A stretch of DNA of 64,000 nt from Pyxidicoccus xibeiensis (GCF_024198175.1 NZ_JAJVKV010000004.1:868001-932000), one strand, 5' to 3'; shown: positions 26,034 to 35,153, counted from the first letter of the stretch. Numbers and translations: made by a program. The notes: generated by a model not told the origin, from the letters alone.

Positions 26034-28333
26034 TGGACCGGGACCGGCTGGCCCAGGCGCTGCTGGCCACGTTCCTCGAGGAGCTCGAGGGACACGTGGC
26101 CTCGCTCAACCGCGAGCTGCTCGCCCTGGAGCGCGAGACGGACGTGGCGCGCGCGGCGGAGCGCGTGGCCTCGCTGCTGCGCACGCTGCACAGCGTGAAG
26201 GGCGCGGCGCGCGCGGCCAGCGCCCTGCTGGTGGAGACCGCCTGCCACCGCATGGAGGAGGTGCTGGAGCGGCTGCGCGACGAGCGCGCGGGCACGCCCG
26301 AGCTGTACGAGCTGTGCTTCAACACCGTGGACGCGCTGGACGATGCGGGCCGGCGCCTCGCCGCGCGGCAGGACCTGAGCGGCTCGCCCCTGGAAGCCCT
26401 GCTGCCCCAGCTGGAGCGCGCCGCCGAGCGCCAGGGCCCTCCCTCTGGAGCGGGCACGGCCGCGCCACCCGCGCGTCCCGGGCCGGCCCCGGCACGAGAG
26501 CCCGCCCAGGCCTCGACCACCTCGCCGGCACGAGAGCCCGCGCAGGCCCCGAGGACCTCCGCGCTGGCACCCGGGTCGCCCTCGAGGACCTCCCCGCCGG
26601 CATCCGGGCCGGGCCCCGCGGGAGCGCCCTCCCCGGCCCCCGGCCCCACCGTGGCGCCGGAGCCGGCCCCGGGTGTCCCGCTGCTGGGGGAGACGCTGCC
26701 GGTGCGCGTGTCCGCGCAGAAGCTGGACGCGCTGCTGGCGCGCAGCGGCGAGCTGCGGGTGGCGACGCTGCGGCTGGAGGGCCGGACCGAGGCGCTGGAG
26801 GGGGTGCGCGAGGCGCTGGCGCAGGCCCGCCAGGCGGTGCGTGGCACCGACGGGGAGCGCGCGCTGCGGCGGGCCGAGACGGAGCTGGCGAAGGTGTCTC
26901 GCGCCCTGGCCACGGACCAGCGGGTGCTGGGCAGCGTGGCCACGGGCCTGGACGACGAGGTCCGCCGCGCGCGCACCCTCTCCTTCCAGGAGGGCTGCGA
27001 AGGCCTGGAGCGCGCCACGCGCGACGTGGCGCACGGCCAGGGGCGCCTCGCGCGGCTGGAGCTGCGGGGCGGAGCGCTGGAGCTGGACCGGTCGCTGCTC
27101 CAGGCCCTGCGCGAGCCGCTGCTACACCTGGTGCGCAACGCGGTGGCCCACGGCCTGGAGGCGCCCGAGGAGCGCACCCGCTTGGGCAAGCCGGCGGAGG
27201 GCACCGTCACCGTGTCCGCGCGGCTCAAGGGCAGCCGGGTGGAGGTGACGGTGGAGGACGACGGGCGCGGACTGGACCTGCCCGCCCTGCGCGAGCGAGC
27301 GCGCGCGCGGGGCCTGAAGGTGCCCGACGACGACGCGGACACCGCGCGCCTCGTCTTCCTGCCGGGCCTGTCCACGGCCGCGCAGGTGACGGAGGTGGCG
27401 GGACGGGGCGTGGGCCTGGACGTGGTGCGCAAGCAGGTGGAGGCGCTGCGCGGCACCGTGGAGGTCACCACCCGCCCCGGCGAGGGCACGCGCTTCGTCC
27501 TGGACGTCGCCCTCACGCTGAGCACGCTGCGGGTGCTGCTGGTGTCCGCGGGCGGGCAGACGCTGGCGCTCGCCAGCGAGGGCGTGGCCCGGCTGGTGCG
27601 CCTGGCGCCGGACGAGGTCCGCGAGGTGGAGGGCCGTCCCACCTGGGACGCGGGGGACGCGCTGGTGCCGCTGGCCTCGCTGGCGGACGTGCTGGGCCTG
27701 CCGCCCGGTCCGCCCCAGCCGCGGCGCAGCGCGGTGGTGCTGGCCGCGGGCACCGCGCGCGCCGCGCTGGTGGTGGACGAGGTGCTGTCCGAGCAGGAGG
27801 CGCTGGTGCGCGCCCTGGGGCCCCGCGTGCGCCGCGCGCGCCACGTGTCCGCGGCGGCGGTGCTGCCGGACGGGCGGCTGTCGCTGCTGCTCAACCCCGT
27901 GTCGCTGGTGCGCGCGGCGGGCGGACGGCCGGCCACGCCCCTGTTCCCCGCCGCCGCCGTCCGGCAGGCGAGGCGCCGCGTGCTGCTGGCGGACGACTCG
28001 CCCACCACCCGCGCGCTGGAGCAGAGCATCCTGGAGGGCGCCGGTTATGAGGTGGTGGCGTGCGTGGACGGCGCGGAGGCCTGGGAGCGGCTCCAGGCCG
28101 GTGGCGCCGACGCGCTGGTGCTGGACGTGGAGATGCCGCGCATGGATGGCTTCTCGCTCACCGAGACGGTGCGGGCCTCGCCCCGCTTCTCGCGCCTGCC
28201 GGTGGTGCTCGTCACCGCGCGCGGCAAGCCCGAGGACCAGGCACGCGGCCTGCGGGCGGGCGCCAGCGCCTACCTGGTGAAGAGCGCCTTCGACCCGACG
28301 AGCCTGCTGGAGACGCTGAGGCGACTGCTATGA
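26033..28333 (+). CDS. cheA: CheA histidine kinase with C-terminal receiver (hybrid)
   Basis: The 766-residue protein begins with an Hpt domain, phospho-acceptor H53 in LLRTLHSVKGAAR. A long proline/alanine-rich linker covers about 140-215. The dimerisation/catalytic core follows (LLHLVRNAVAHGLEAPEER, VEDDGRGLDLPAL, GRGVGLDVVRKQVEALRG), then a CheW-like regulatory domain. A receiver closes the protein (LLADDSPTTRALEQS, phospho-acceptor D698 in LVLDVEMPRMDG, and K in YLVKSAF). No separate cheY is in the operon, so the fused receiver may serve as output or phosphate sink, as in FrzE. The ATG overlaps the mcp stop and the TGA overlaps the cheB start. Confidence 0.94.
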   Translation: MDRDRLAQALLATFLEELEGHVASLNRELLALERETDVARAAERVASLLRTLHSVKGAARAASALLVETACHRMEEVLERLRDERAGTPELYELCFNTVDALDDAGRRLAARQDLSGSPLEALLPQLERAAERQGPPSGAGTAAPPARPGPAPAREPAQASTTSPAREPAQAPRTSALAPGSPSRTSPPASGPGPAGAPSPAPGPTVAPEPAPGVPLLGETLPVRVSAQKLDALLARSGELRVATLRLEGRTEALEGVREALAQARQAVRGTDGERALRRAETELAKVSRALATDQRVLGSVATGLDDEVRRARTLSFQEGCEGLERATRDVAHGQGRLARLELRGGALELDRSLLQALREPLLHLVRNAVAHGLEAPEERTRLGKPAEGTVTVSARLKGSRVEVTVEDDGRGLDLPALRERARARGLKVPDDDADTARLVFLPGLSTAAQVTEVAGRGVGLDVVRKQVEALRGTVEVTTRPGEGTRFVLDVALTLSTLRVLLVSAGGQTLALASEGVARLVRLAPDEVREVEGRPTWDAGDALVPLASLADVLGLPPGPPQPRRSAVVLAAGTARAALVVDEVLSEQEALVRALGPRVRRARHVSAAAVLPDGRLSLLLNPVSLVRAAGGRPATPLFPAAAVRQARRRVLLADDSPTTRALEQSILEGAGYEVVACVDGAEAWERLQAGGADALVLDVEMPRMDGFSLTETVRASPRFSRLPVVLVTARGKPEDQARGLRAGASAYLVKSAFDPTSLLETLRRLL

Positions 28334-29400
28334 GGAACGACCCGTTGCGCATCCTGGTGGCCGAGGACTCGCCCACCGCCCGCCGCCTGCTGGTGGAAAT
28401 CCTCCGCGCCGACCCGGGCCTGACGGTGGTGGGCGAGGCGAAGGACGGCGTGGAGGCGGTGGAGCTCGCGCACCGCCTGCGGCCGAGCCTCGTCACCATG
28501 GACATCCAGATGCCGCGCATGGACGGCCTGGAGGCCACCCGCCGCATCATGACGGAGGTGCCCACGCCGGTGGTGGTGGTGTCCACGCTGGTGGAGCGCG
28601 ACATCCAGACGTCCATGGCCGCGCTGCGCGCCGGAGCGCTCGCCGTCCTCCAGAAGCCGGTGGGCCCCGAGGCGCCGGACTTCGACGCGGACAGCCGCCG
28701 CCTGCGCGACACCCTCCGGGCCATGGCCGAGGTGAAGGTGGTGCGCCGCTGGCCGGAGCGCACCGCCGCCACGCCGCCCACCTCGGTGCCCGTCGTCGAG
28801 GCCCCCGCGGCGGCCCCGGTGAAGACGGCGGTGGTGGCGCTGGCCGCGTCCACCGGAGGCCCGGCCGCCCTCTTCCGCGTGCTGTCCGAGCTGCCCGCGG
28901 GCTTCCCGGTGCCGCTGCTGGTGGTGCAGCACATCGCCATCGGCTTCGGCCAGGGCCTGGCCCAGTGGCTGGGCACCGCCGGCCCCCTGCCGGTGAAGGT
29001 GGCCGGGGACGGGGAGCCGCTCCTGCCCGGCCACGTGTACCTCGCCCCGGACGACCGGCACCTGGGCGTCCACCCGGACCGGCGCGTGGAGGTGTCCCGG
29101 GCGGCCCCCATCAACGGCTTCCGCCCGTCCGCCACGTGGCTGTTCCGCAGCGTCGCGCGCACCTACGGGCCGGCCTCGCTCGCCGTCGTCCTCACCGGCA
29201 TGGGCCAGGACGGGCTGGACGGCGTGCGCGAGCTGCACGATGCGGGGGGCCATGTGCTGGCCCAGGACGAGGGCTCCTCCGTCGTCTACGGCATGCCGGG
29301 CGTGGTGGTGGCCGCCAACCTCGCCCACGAGGTGGTGCCACTGCCCTCCATCGCGTCCCGGCTCCTGGCCGCCGTGCGGACAGGCGCTCCGCTGACCTGA
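28330..29400 (+). CDS. cheB: CheB receptor methylesterase
   Basis: The 356-residue protein demethylates or deamidates receptor glutamates. The N-terminal receiver has acidic residues LVAEDSPTARRLL and phospho-acceptor D58 (LVTMDIQMPRMDGLEATR). The C-terminal esterase has the catalytic Ser in ALAASTGGPAALF, His in LLVVQHIAIGFGQ and Asp in VVLTGMGQDGLDG. The ATG at 28330 overlaps the cheA stop. It completes operon 1; a GAF histidine kinase follows 77 bp later. Confidence 0.94.
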   Translation: MRNDPLRILVAEDSPTARRLLVEILRADPGLTVVGEAKDGVEAVELAHRLRPSLVTMDIQMPRMDGLEATRRIMTEVPTPVVVVSTLVERDIQTSMAALRAGALAVLQKPVGPEAPDFDADSRRLRDTLRAMAEVKVVRRWPERTAATPPTSVPVVEAPAAAPVKTAVVALAASTGGPAALFRVLSELPAGFPVPLLVVQHIAIGFGQGLAQWLGTAGPLPVKVAGDGEPLLPGHVYLAPDDRHLGVHPDRRVEVSRAAPINGFRPSATWLFRSVARTYGPASLAVVLTGMGQDGLDGVRELHDAGGHVLAQDEGSSVVYGMPGVVVAANLAHEVVPLPSIASRLLAAVRTGAPLT

Positions 29401-29442
29401 CCTGCACTATCGCCTTCTGTAAAAAGCCCTTCCGGCCCGTCA

Positions 29443-29464
29443 GGCCCTGGATGGTTCCAGGGCC
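29443..29464 (+). other. Hairpin between cheB and the GAF kinase, abutting the ribosome site
   Basis: GGCCCTGG (29443-29450) and CCAGGGCC (29457-29464) form an 8-bp stem with a 6-base loop, with no T-run after it. GGGAG of the next gene's ribosome site starts within two bases. It may weaken read-through or translation of the kinase gene. Confidence 0.35.
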
Positions 29465-29477
29465 CGGGAGTGTCATG

Positions 29478-31211
29478 ATGGGGCGCCTCGTTTCAGTTCG
29501 GCCACGCATGGAAGCCCCTCCCCCCTCCGCCCTCGCGTCCGCGTTCACCCTACTCCCGGAGCCGGCCTATGTGCTGGATGGTGCCGGCCGGGTGGCGGCG
29601 TGCAGCGCGGCCGGGGCGCGGACGCTGGCCCGGCTGCCCGGAGCGCTGGTGGGCAGGCACTGGGGCGAGCTGGGCCTGCCGGCGGAGGACGTGGCGAAGC
29701 TGGAGACGGCGCGCGCCCGGGCGCTGTCCAGCGGAGCGCCCCGTGACGTGGAGCTGTCCTGGCCCACCGAAGCAGGCCCGCGCCGGCATGTGCTGGTGGT
29801 GACGCCGCTGCCGGCCGAGGCCACCGGGAGCCCTTCCGTGCTGGTGACGGCGCGGGCGCTCACCGAGGCGGAGGCGGTGTACTCGCGCGCGCTGGAGCTG
29901 GAGCAGCTGGCGCGCTCGGAGGTGGAGCAGGCCGAGCGGCGGCGCTCCTTCCTCTACCAGGCGATGACGACGCTCTTCACCCACCCGCCCGACCCGCAGG
30001 GCATGTACACGCTGCTGGCCCACCTCGCCGTCCCGGACCTGGCGGACTGGTGCCTGGTGGACGCGCTGGAGCAGGGCCCGTGGGTGGCGCGCGTGGCGGT
30101 GGCCTGCCTGGACCCGGCGCAGCAGGGGCGCACCCGCGCGCTGCCCCCGCGCACGGAGCTGCGCGACGACGCGCCGGTGGGCCTGTCGCGCGTGCTGCGC
30201 ACCGGGGAGTCGGAGCTGGTGCCCGCGGTGACGGACTCGCTGCTGCGCGCGGCGGCGGCCGAGCCGGCCCACCCCGCGCTGCTGCGGCTGTTGCAGGCGC
30301 GCTCGTACATGATTGTCCCCCTGCGCGCGCGCGGCCACACGCTGGGCGCGGTGACGTTCGTCGCCTCGGGCTCCGGGCGGCGCTACGGGCCGGAGGACCT
30401 GGCGCTGGCGGAGGACCTGTGCCTGCGCGCCAGCCTCGCCATCGACAACGCGCGGCTGGTGGGCGAGTCCCGCCGCGCCGCGCGCGCCCGCGAGGACCTG
30501 CTGGCCGTCGTGTCCCACGACTTGAAGAACCCGCTGGGCGTGGTGCAGTTGGGCGCGGCGCTGCTCCTGCGCGGCGCGGGCAGCAAGCCCGGCGGGGAGA
30601 GCGTGGCGAAGCAGGCCACGCGCATCCAGGACGCGACGGACCGGATGTCGCGCCTCATCTCGGACCTGCTGGACTGGGGCCGGCTGGAGGCCGGAGGGCT
30701 GCCCCTGGAGTGGGGCGAGCACTCCGTGCCGGCGCTCGTCACCGAGGCGCTGGAGTCCATCCGCCCGCTGGCCGAGGCCAAGGGCCTGCACCTGGACGCG
30801 GAAGCCCCGGCCGGCGACGTGCGCGCACGCTGCGACCGGGTGCGGGTGCTCCAGGTGCTGGGCAACCTCCTGGGCAACGCCGTGAAGTTCACCCCCGCCG
30901 GAGGCCGCCTCATGGTGGGGGCCACCGCGCGCGGCGGCGAGGTGTCCCTCCACGTGCGCGACTCCGGCACCGGCATCGCCCCCGAGGCGCTGCCCCACAT
31001 CTTCGACCGCTACTGGCAGGCGCGCGACGCGGCCAGCCGCGGCACCGGCCTGGGGCTGGCCATCGCCAAGGGGCTGGTGGAGGCCCACGGCGGCACCATC
31101 CGCGCGGAGAGCACTCCGGGTGCGGGCAGCCTCTTCACCTTCACCCTCCCGCTGGCCACCGGCTCCGGCCTGGCGCTGCCTCCGCCCGCGCGCACGGCGA
31201 CGGACGCCTGA
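29478..31211 (+). CDS. GAF-domain histidine kinase
   Basis: This is a soluble kinase of about 577 residues. Residues about 35-130 look like a divergent PAS domain (LLPEPAYVLDGAGRVAACSAAG). GAF follows at about 160-330 (MTTLFTHPPDPQGMYTLLAHLAVPDLADWCLVDAL, then ARSYMIVPLRARGHTLGAVTFVA). HisKA has H347 in VVSHDLKNPLGVVQLG. HATPase_c shows NLLGNAVKFTPAGG, DSGTGIAPEAL and GTGLGLAIAKGLVEAHGG. The start is uncertain between ATGs at 29475, 29478 and 29508; GGGAG spaced 7 bases favours 29478. It may be co-transcribed with operon 1 and modulate it, but carries no receiver and has no cognate regulator beside it. Confidence 0.9.
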   Translation: MGRLVSVRPRMEAPPPSALASAFTLLPEPAYVLDGAGRVAACSAAGARTLARLPGALVGRHWGELGLPAEDVAKLETARARALSSGAPRDVELSWPTEAGPRRHVLVVTPLPAEATGSPSVLVTARALTEAEAVYSRALELEQLARSEVEQAERRRSFLYQAMTTLFTHPPDPQGMYTLLAHLAVPDLADWCLVDALEQGPWVARVAVACLDPAQQGRTRALPPRTELRDDAPVGLSRVLRTGESELVPAVTDSLLRAAAAEPAHPALLRLLQARSYMIVPLRARGHTLGAVTFVASGSGRRYGPEDLALAEDLCLRASLAIDNARLVGESRRAARAREDLLAVVSHDLKNPLGVVQLGAALLLRGAGSKPGGESVAKQATRIQDATDRMSRLISDLLDWGRLEAGGLPLEWGEHSVPALVTEALESIRPLAEAKGLHLDAEAPAGDVRARCDRVRVLQVLGNLLGNAVKFTPAGGRLMVGATARGGEVSLHVRDSGTGIAPEALPHIFDRYWQARDAASRGTGLGLAIAKGLVEAHGGTIRAESTPGAGSLFTFTLPLATGSGLALPPPARTATDA

Positions 31212-31252
31212 CACTGGCGCGTCAGCGTCCCGCTCCCCCTCGCCGGCTGGCA

Positions 31253-31258
31253 TAGAGT
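31253..31258 (+). promoter_or_regulatory. Possible -10 element (TAGAGT) before the antiporter gene
   Basis: TAGAGT lies 12 bases before the ATG at 31271 in an otherwise GC-rich spacer. Similar TAGRNT boxes precede other genes here (32807, 62231), so a very short leader is plausible. No convincing -35 box was found. Confidence 0.25.
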
Positions 31259-31270
31259 CCCGGCCCACTC

Positions 31271-32752
31271 ATGCCCAGCGCGGAGCCGTTTCCCACCGCA
31301 CTCCTCCTCACCGCCTGTGGCGTCCTGCTGGCGCTGAGCGTCCTGTTCAGCCGGGCCTCCGGCCGCTTCGGCATCCCCGTGGCGCTGCTGTTCCTGGGCG
31401 TCGGCATGGCGGCCGGCTCGGACGGGCCGGGCGGCATCGAGTTCAGCGACTACGGCCTGGCCTTCCGGCTGGGCACGCTGGCGCTCGTGCTCATCCTCTT
31501 CGACGGCGGCCTCAACACGCCGCTGGCCGCCATCCGCTCCGCGCTCCGCCCGGCGGCGGTGCTGGCCACGTTGGGCGTGGTCGTCACCGCGGCGGTGATG
31601 GGCGTGGCGGCCCACCTGCTGTTCGGCTTCGACTGGCCGGTGGCCATGCTGCTGGGGGCCATCGTCTCCTCCACGGACGCGGCGGCCGTCTTCTCCGTGC
31701 TGCGCGGCAGCGGGCTGCACCTGAAGCGGCGCGTGGGCACCACGCTGGAGCTGGAGTCCGGCCTCAACGACCCCATGGCCTTCATCCTCACCACCGCGCT
31801 GACGCTCAGCCTGGTGGACGGGAAGCAGCCCGGCTGGGAGCTGGTGACGGGCACGGTGGTGCAGATGGTGGTGGGCGCCGGCCTGGGCCTGGGCATCGGC
31901 TGGGCCGGGCGGCAGCTGCTCAAGCGCCTGCGCCTGCGGGCCGCGGGGCTGTACCCGGTGATGACGCTGGCCCTGGCGCTGCTGGCCTTCGGCGTGCCCA
32001 CGCTGCTGCATGGCAGCGGCTTCCTGGCCGTCTACATCGTCGGCATCGCCCTGGGCAACGAGGCCATCCGCTACCGCACGGGCCTCTTGCGCGTGCACGA
32101 CGCGCTGGCGTGGCTGTCCCAGGTGGGCATGTTCCTGGTGCTGGGGCTGCTCGTGTTCCCCGAGGCGCTCCTGGACGTGGCGTTGGAGGGGCTGGGGCTG
32201 GGGCTCGTGCTCGCCTTCGTCGCGCGGCCGCTGGCGGTGCTGCTGTGCCTGCTGCCCTTCCGCTTCCCGGCGCGGGAAATCCTCTTCACCGGCTGGGTGG
32301 GCCTGCGCGGCGCGGTGCCCATCATCCTGGCCACCTTCCCCGTGCTGTCCGGCGCCCCCGGCGCACGGGAGGTCTTCAACATCGTCTTCTTCATCGTGGT
32401 GGTGAACGGGCTCATCCCCGGCGCCACCGTGCCGTGGGTGACGCGCAAGCTGGGGCTGGCGGCCAACGTGCCCGAGCCGCCCCAGGCCGTGCTGGAGATT
32501 GCCTCCACCCAGCTGCTCAACGGCGAATTGAGCGCGTTCCACATCGGCTCCGCGTCCGCCGTGGCGGGCGAGCGCATCTCCGACCTGCCCTTCCCCCAGG
32601 GCTCGGCCGCCATGCTCCTGGTGCGAGGCACCGAGCTGCTCGCGCCCCGGGGCGACACCGTCTTCCAGACGGGGGACCACGTCTATGTGTTCTGCCACTC
32701 GGAGGACCTGCCGCTGATACGCCTGCTATTCGGTCAGCAGGAGGATGAGTAG
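31271..32752 (+). CDS. NhaP2/CvrA-type K+(Na+)/H+ antiporter
   Basis: The 493-residue inner-membrane protein of the CPA1 family has 12 or so TM helices in residues 1-395. Family signatures are FGIPVALLFLGVGMAAG, ILFDGGLNT, the ion-binding region GAIVSSTDAAAVFSVLR and TLELESGLNDPMAFIL, and GWVGLRGAVPIILA. A C-terminal TrkA-C-like regulatory domain follows (FHIGSASAVAGERISDLPFPQGSAAMLLVRG, GDTVFQTGDHVYVFC). It exchanges cytoplasmic K+ or Na+ for protons; the domain order fits NhaP2 best. A receiver gene and a Kef-type antiporter follow, forming an ion-homeostasis group. Confidence 0.9.
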   Translation: MPSAEPFPTALLLTACGVLLALSVLFSRASGRFGIPVALLFLGVGMAAGSDGPGGIEFSDYGLAFRLGTLALVLILFDGGLNTPLAAIRSALRPAAVLATLGVVVTAAVMGVAAHLLFGFDWPVAMLLGAIVSSTDAAAVFSVLRGSGLHLKRRVGTTLELESGLNDPMAFILTTALTLSLVDGKQPGWELVTGTVVQMVVGAGLGLGIGWAGRQLLKRLRLRAAGLYPVMTLALALLAFGVPTLLHGSGFLAVYIVGIALGNEAIRYRTGLLRVHDALAWLSQVGMFLVLGLLVFPEALLDVALEGLGLGLVLAFVARPLAVLLCLLPFRFPAREILFTGWVGLRGAVPIILATFPVLSGAPGAREVFNIVFFIVVVNGLIPGATVPWVTRKLGLAANVPEPPQAVLEIASTQLLNGELSAFHIGSASAVAGERISDLPFPQGSAAMLLVRGTELLAPRGDTVFQTGDHVYVFCHSEDLPLIRLLFGQQEDE

Positions 32753-32783
32753 TTCTCCACCCGCCGTGCGTCCTCGTGAGGCG

Positions 32784-32812
32784 GGGACAGGCCGGGGGAC
32801 AGGGGGTAGACT
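32784..32812 (+). promoter_or_regulatory. Candidate promoter for the receiver gene at 32857
   Basis: GGGACA (32784-32789) and TAGACT (32807-32812) are separated by 17 bp, and the ATG is 44 bp further on. The -35 box shares only GACA with the consensus. The spacing is ideal. Confidence 0.4.
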
Positions 32813-32856
32813 TCCGGACGCCAGCAGCCCGGCTTGATGAGGTGAGGGTGGGACCC

Positions 32857-33231
32857 ATGCGCCGCGAGCACGCCCAGCATTCCATCCTGGTCGTCGAAGA
32901 CGACCAGGACATCCGTGAAGCAGTGGCCGAGCTCCTGGAGCTCGAGGGCTACACGGTCCACAGCGCGAGCAACGGCCAGGAAGGGCTCAGCGTGCTGGCC
33001 ACCCTGCGGCAGCCCTGCCTCATCCTCCTGGATTTGATGATGCCCGTGCTGACGGGCTACGAGTTCCTGGAGCGCCTGCGCGTGACGGGCACGCAGTCCC
33101 TGGTGCCGGTGCTCATCATGACGGCCAGCCACGTCACGGAGCCGCCCACCGGCGCCGCGGGCCTGCTGCGCAAGCCGGTGGAGATGACGCAGCTGCTGGC
33201 GGCCATCTCCCGCTACTGCACGCACGCCTGA
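32857..33231 (+). CDS. Single-domain response regulator
   Basis: The 124-residue lone receiver has acidic pocket VVEDDQDIREAV, phospho-acceptor D59 (LILLDLMMPVLTGYEFL), Thr in IMTAS and Lys in LLRKPVEM. The ATG at 32857 has a purine-rich GAGGTGAGGG site before it; upstream in-frame codons lack family similarity. With no output domain it must act by protein contact or phosphorelay. It sits between two antiporter genes and is closely similar to the receiver at 57790. Its kinase is not evident. Confidence 0.9.
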   Translation: MRREHAQHSILVVEDDQDIREAVAELLELEGYTVHSASNGQEGLSVLATLRQPCLILLDLMMPVLTGYEFLERLRVTGTQSLVPVLIMTASHVTEPPTGAAGLLRKPVEMTQLLAAISRYCTHA

Positions 33232-33304
33232 GCCGGGAGGGCGCCCCGGGGCTTTGGGGCCCCTGGATTGCCGTTGGCGCGCCGTCCGTGCGAGGAAGGG
33301 CCCC

Positions 33305-35089
33305 ATGTCCTTCATGCATCAGGCGCTCGTCTTCCTCGGCGCGGCGGTGGTGGCCGTTCCCCTGTTCAAGCGGCTCGGCCTGGGGTCGGTGCTCGGCTAC
33401 CTGGCGGCGGGCGCGGTCATCGGCCCCTGGGGCCTGAAGCTCGTCACCGACGTGGAGAGCATCCTCCACGTCTCCGAGCTGGGCGTGGTGCTGCTGCTGT
33501 TCGTCATCGGCCTGGAGCTGCAGCCCTCGCGCCTGTGGGAGCTGCGGCGCTCCGTCTTCGGCATGGGCGGCGCGCAGGTGCTGCTCACCGGCGCGCTGCT
33601 GTCCGGGGCGGGCCTGGCGCTGGGCCTCACGCCGGGGGCGGCCGTCATCGCCGGCTTCGGGCTGTCGCTGTCCTCCACGGCCTTCGCGCTCCAGCTGCTG
33701 GCCGAGCGCAACCAGCTCACCACCGGCTACGGGCGGCTGGCCTTCGGCATCCTCCTCTTCCAGGACCTGGCGGTGATTCCGCTGCTGGCCATGCTGCCGC
33801 TCCTGGGCGCGGGCGGCGAGGTGTCCTCCGAGCCGGGCTGGCTCACCGGCCTCAAGGTGGTGGGTGTGCTGGTGGCGGTGGTGCTGGTGGGGCGCTACCT
33901 GATGCGCCCGGTGTTCCGCGCGGTGGCCTCGTTCCACAGCCCGGAGCTGTTCACCGCGACGGCGCTGCTGGTGGTGGTGGGCACCGCGTCGCTGGTGAGC
34001 GCGGTGGGCCTGTCCATGGCGCTGGGCGCCTTCCTCGCCGGCGTGCTGCTGGCGGAGTCCGAGTACCGCCACGAGCTGGAGGCGGACATCGAGCCCTTCA
34101 AGGGCCTGCTCTTGGGGCTGTTCTTCATCGCCGTGGGCATGTCGGTGAGCCTGGGGCTCATCGTCGAGCGGCCGTGGGTCGTCACGGGCCTGGTGCTGGG
34201 GCTGGTGGCGCTCAAGGGCGCGGTGCTGTACGGGCTGGGGCGCTGGAGCCTGAAGCAGGACGAGCCGGCGCTCAGCCTGGGCATCGTCATCTCGCAGGGG
34301 GGCGAGTTCGCCTTCGTGCTCTTCGCGCTGGCGGTGTCGTTCCGGGTGATGGACCGGGCGCTGGCGGACCTGCTCGTGGTGGTGGTGGGCCTGTCGATGG
34401 CGACCACGCCGCTCCTGTACGCGGCGCACGAGCGGTGGCTGCGCCCGCGCTTCGCGAAGAAGGCGGAGGCGCGCGCGTTCGACGTGGCGCCGGAGGAGGA
34501 CAACCCGGTCATCATCGCGGGCTTCGGCCGGGTGGGGCAGATGGTGGGCCGCCTGCTGCGCCTCAAGCGCATCGGCTTCACGGCCATCGACGCGAGCCCG
34601 GAGCACATCGACTTCATGAAGCGCTTCGGCAGCAAGGTCTTCTACGGCGATGCGTCCCGGATTGACCTGCTGCGGGCCGCGCGCGCGGAGAAGGCGAAGG
34701 TGTTCGTGCTGGCCATCGACGACGTGGAGGCGTCCGTGCGCACGGCCCAGACGGTGAAGGAGCACTTCCCGCACCTGACCATCTTCGCCCGCGCGCGCAA
34801 CCGCGTGCATGCGTACCGGCTGCTGGACATGGGAATCGAGCACGTGATGCGCGAGACGTTCGCCGGCAGCCTGGAGATGGGCGGCGACGTGCTCCAGGAG
34901 CTGGGCCTCACGTTCTCCGAGAGCCACCGCATCGTGGAGCGGCTGAAGGAGCACGACGAGAAGCTCCTGCGCGAGACGGCGAAGTACCACACGGACGAGG
35001 CGAAGCTGGTGGAGATGGCCGCCCGCGCCCGCAAGGAGCTGGAGAGCCTCTTCGAGCAGGACGAGGCGGAGCAGTCGAAGTCGGCGTGA
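33305..35089 (+). CDS. KefB/KefC-type monovalent cation:proton antiporter
   Basis: This is a 594-residue CPA2 protein. TM residues 1-385 include LGSVLGYLAAGAVIGP, LLLFVIGLELQPSRLW, GFGLSLSSTAFALQLL, ILLFQDLAVIPLLAMLP and SQGGEFAFVLFA. The RCK/TrkA-N NAD-binding domain starts near residue 400 (NPVIIAGFGRVGQMVGRLL, VFYGDASRIDLLRAA). A charged helical tail closes it. In the family these proteins efflux K+ in exchange for H+ under nucleotide or glutathione control. ATG 33305 with GAGGAAGGG upstream is preferred to an earlier in-frame codon. Confidence 0.92.
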   Translation: MSFMHQALVFLGAAVVAVPLFKRLGLGSVLGYLAAGAVIGPWGLKLVTDVESILHVSELGVVLLLFVIGLELQPSRLWELRRSVFGMGGAQVLLTGALLSGAGLALGLTPGAAVIAGFGLSLSSTAFALQLLAERNQLTTGYGRLAFGILLFQDLAVIPLLAMLPLLGAGGEVSSEPGWLTGLKVVGVLVAVVLVGRYLMRPVFRAVASFHSPELFTATALLVVVGTASLVSAVGLSMALGAFLAGVLLAESEYRHELEADIEPFKGLLLGLFFIAVGMSVSLGLIVERPWVVTGLVLGLVALKGAVLYGLGRWSLKQDEPALSLGIVISQGGEFAFVLFALAVSFRVMDRALADLLVVVVGLSMATTPLLYAAHERWLRPRFAKKAEARAFDVAPEEDNPVIIAGFGRVGQMVGRLLRLKRIGFTAIDASPEHIDFMKRFGSKVFYGDASRIDLLRAARAEKAKVFVLAIDDVEASVRTAQTVKEHFPHLTIFARARNRVHAYRLLDMGIEHVMRETFAGSLEMGGDVLQELGLTFSESHRIVERLKEHDEKLLRETAKYHTDEAKLVEMAARARKELESLFEQDEAEQSKSA

Positions 35090-35138
35090 GGCCTCCTCCG
35101 CTCCCAAACCGCCCCCACCCCCGTTTTCCACACCAATC

Positions 35139-35153
35139 ACAGGGATTCCCTGT
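35139..35153. promoter_or_regulatory. Perfect 15-bp palindrome in the 222-bp gap before 35312
   Basis: ACAGGGA-T-TCCCTGT lies 50 bp after the antiporter stop. It has no T-run typical of a terminator. It could be an operator for the downstream gene or a short hairpin ending the antiporter transcript. Nothing else is clear in 35090-35311. Confidence 0.3.
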
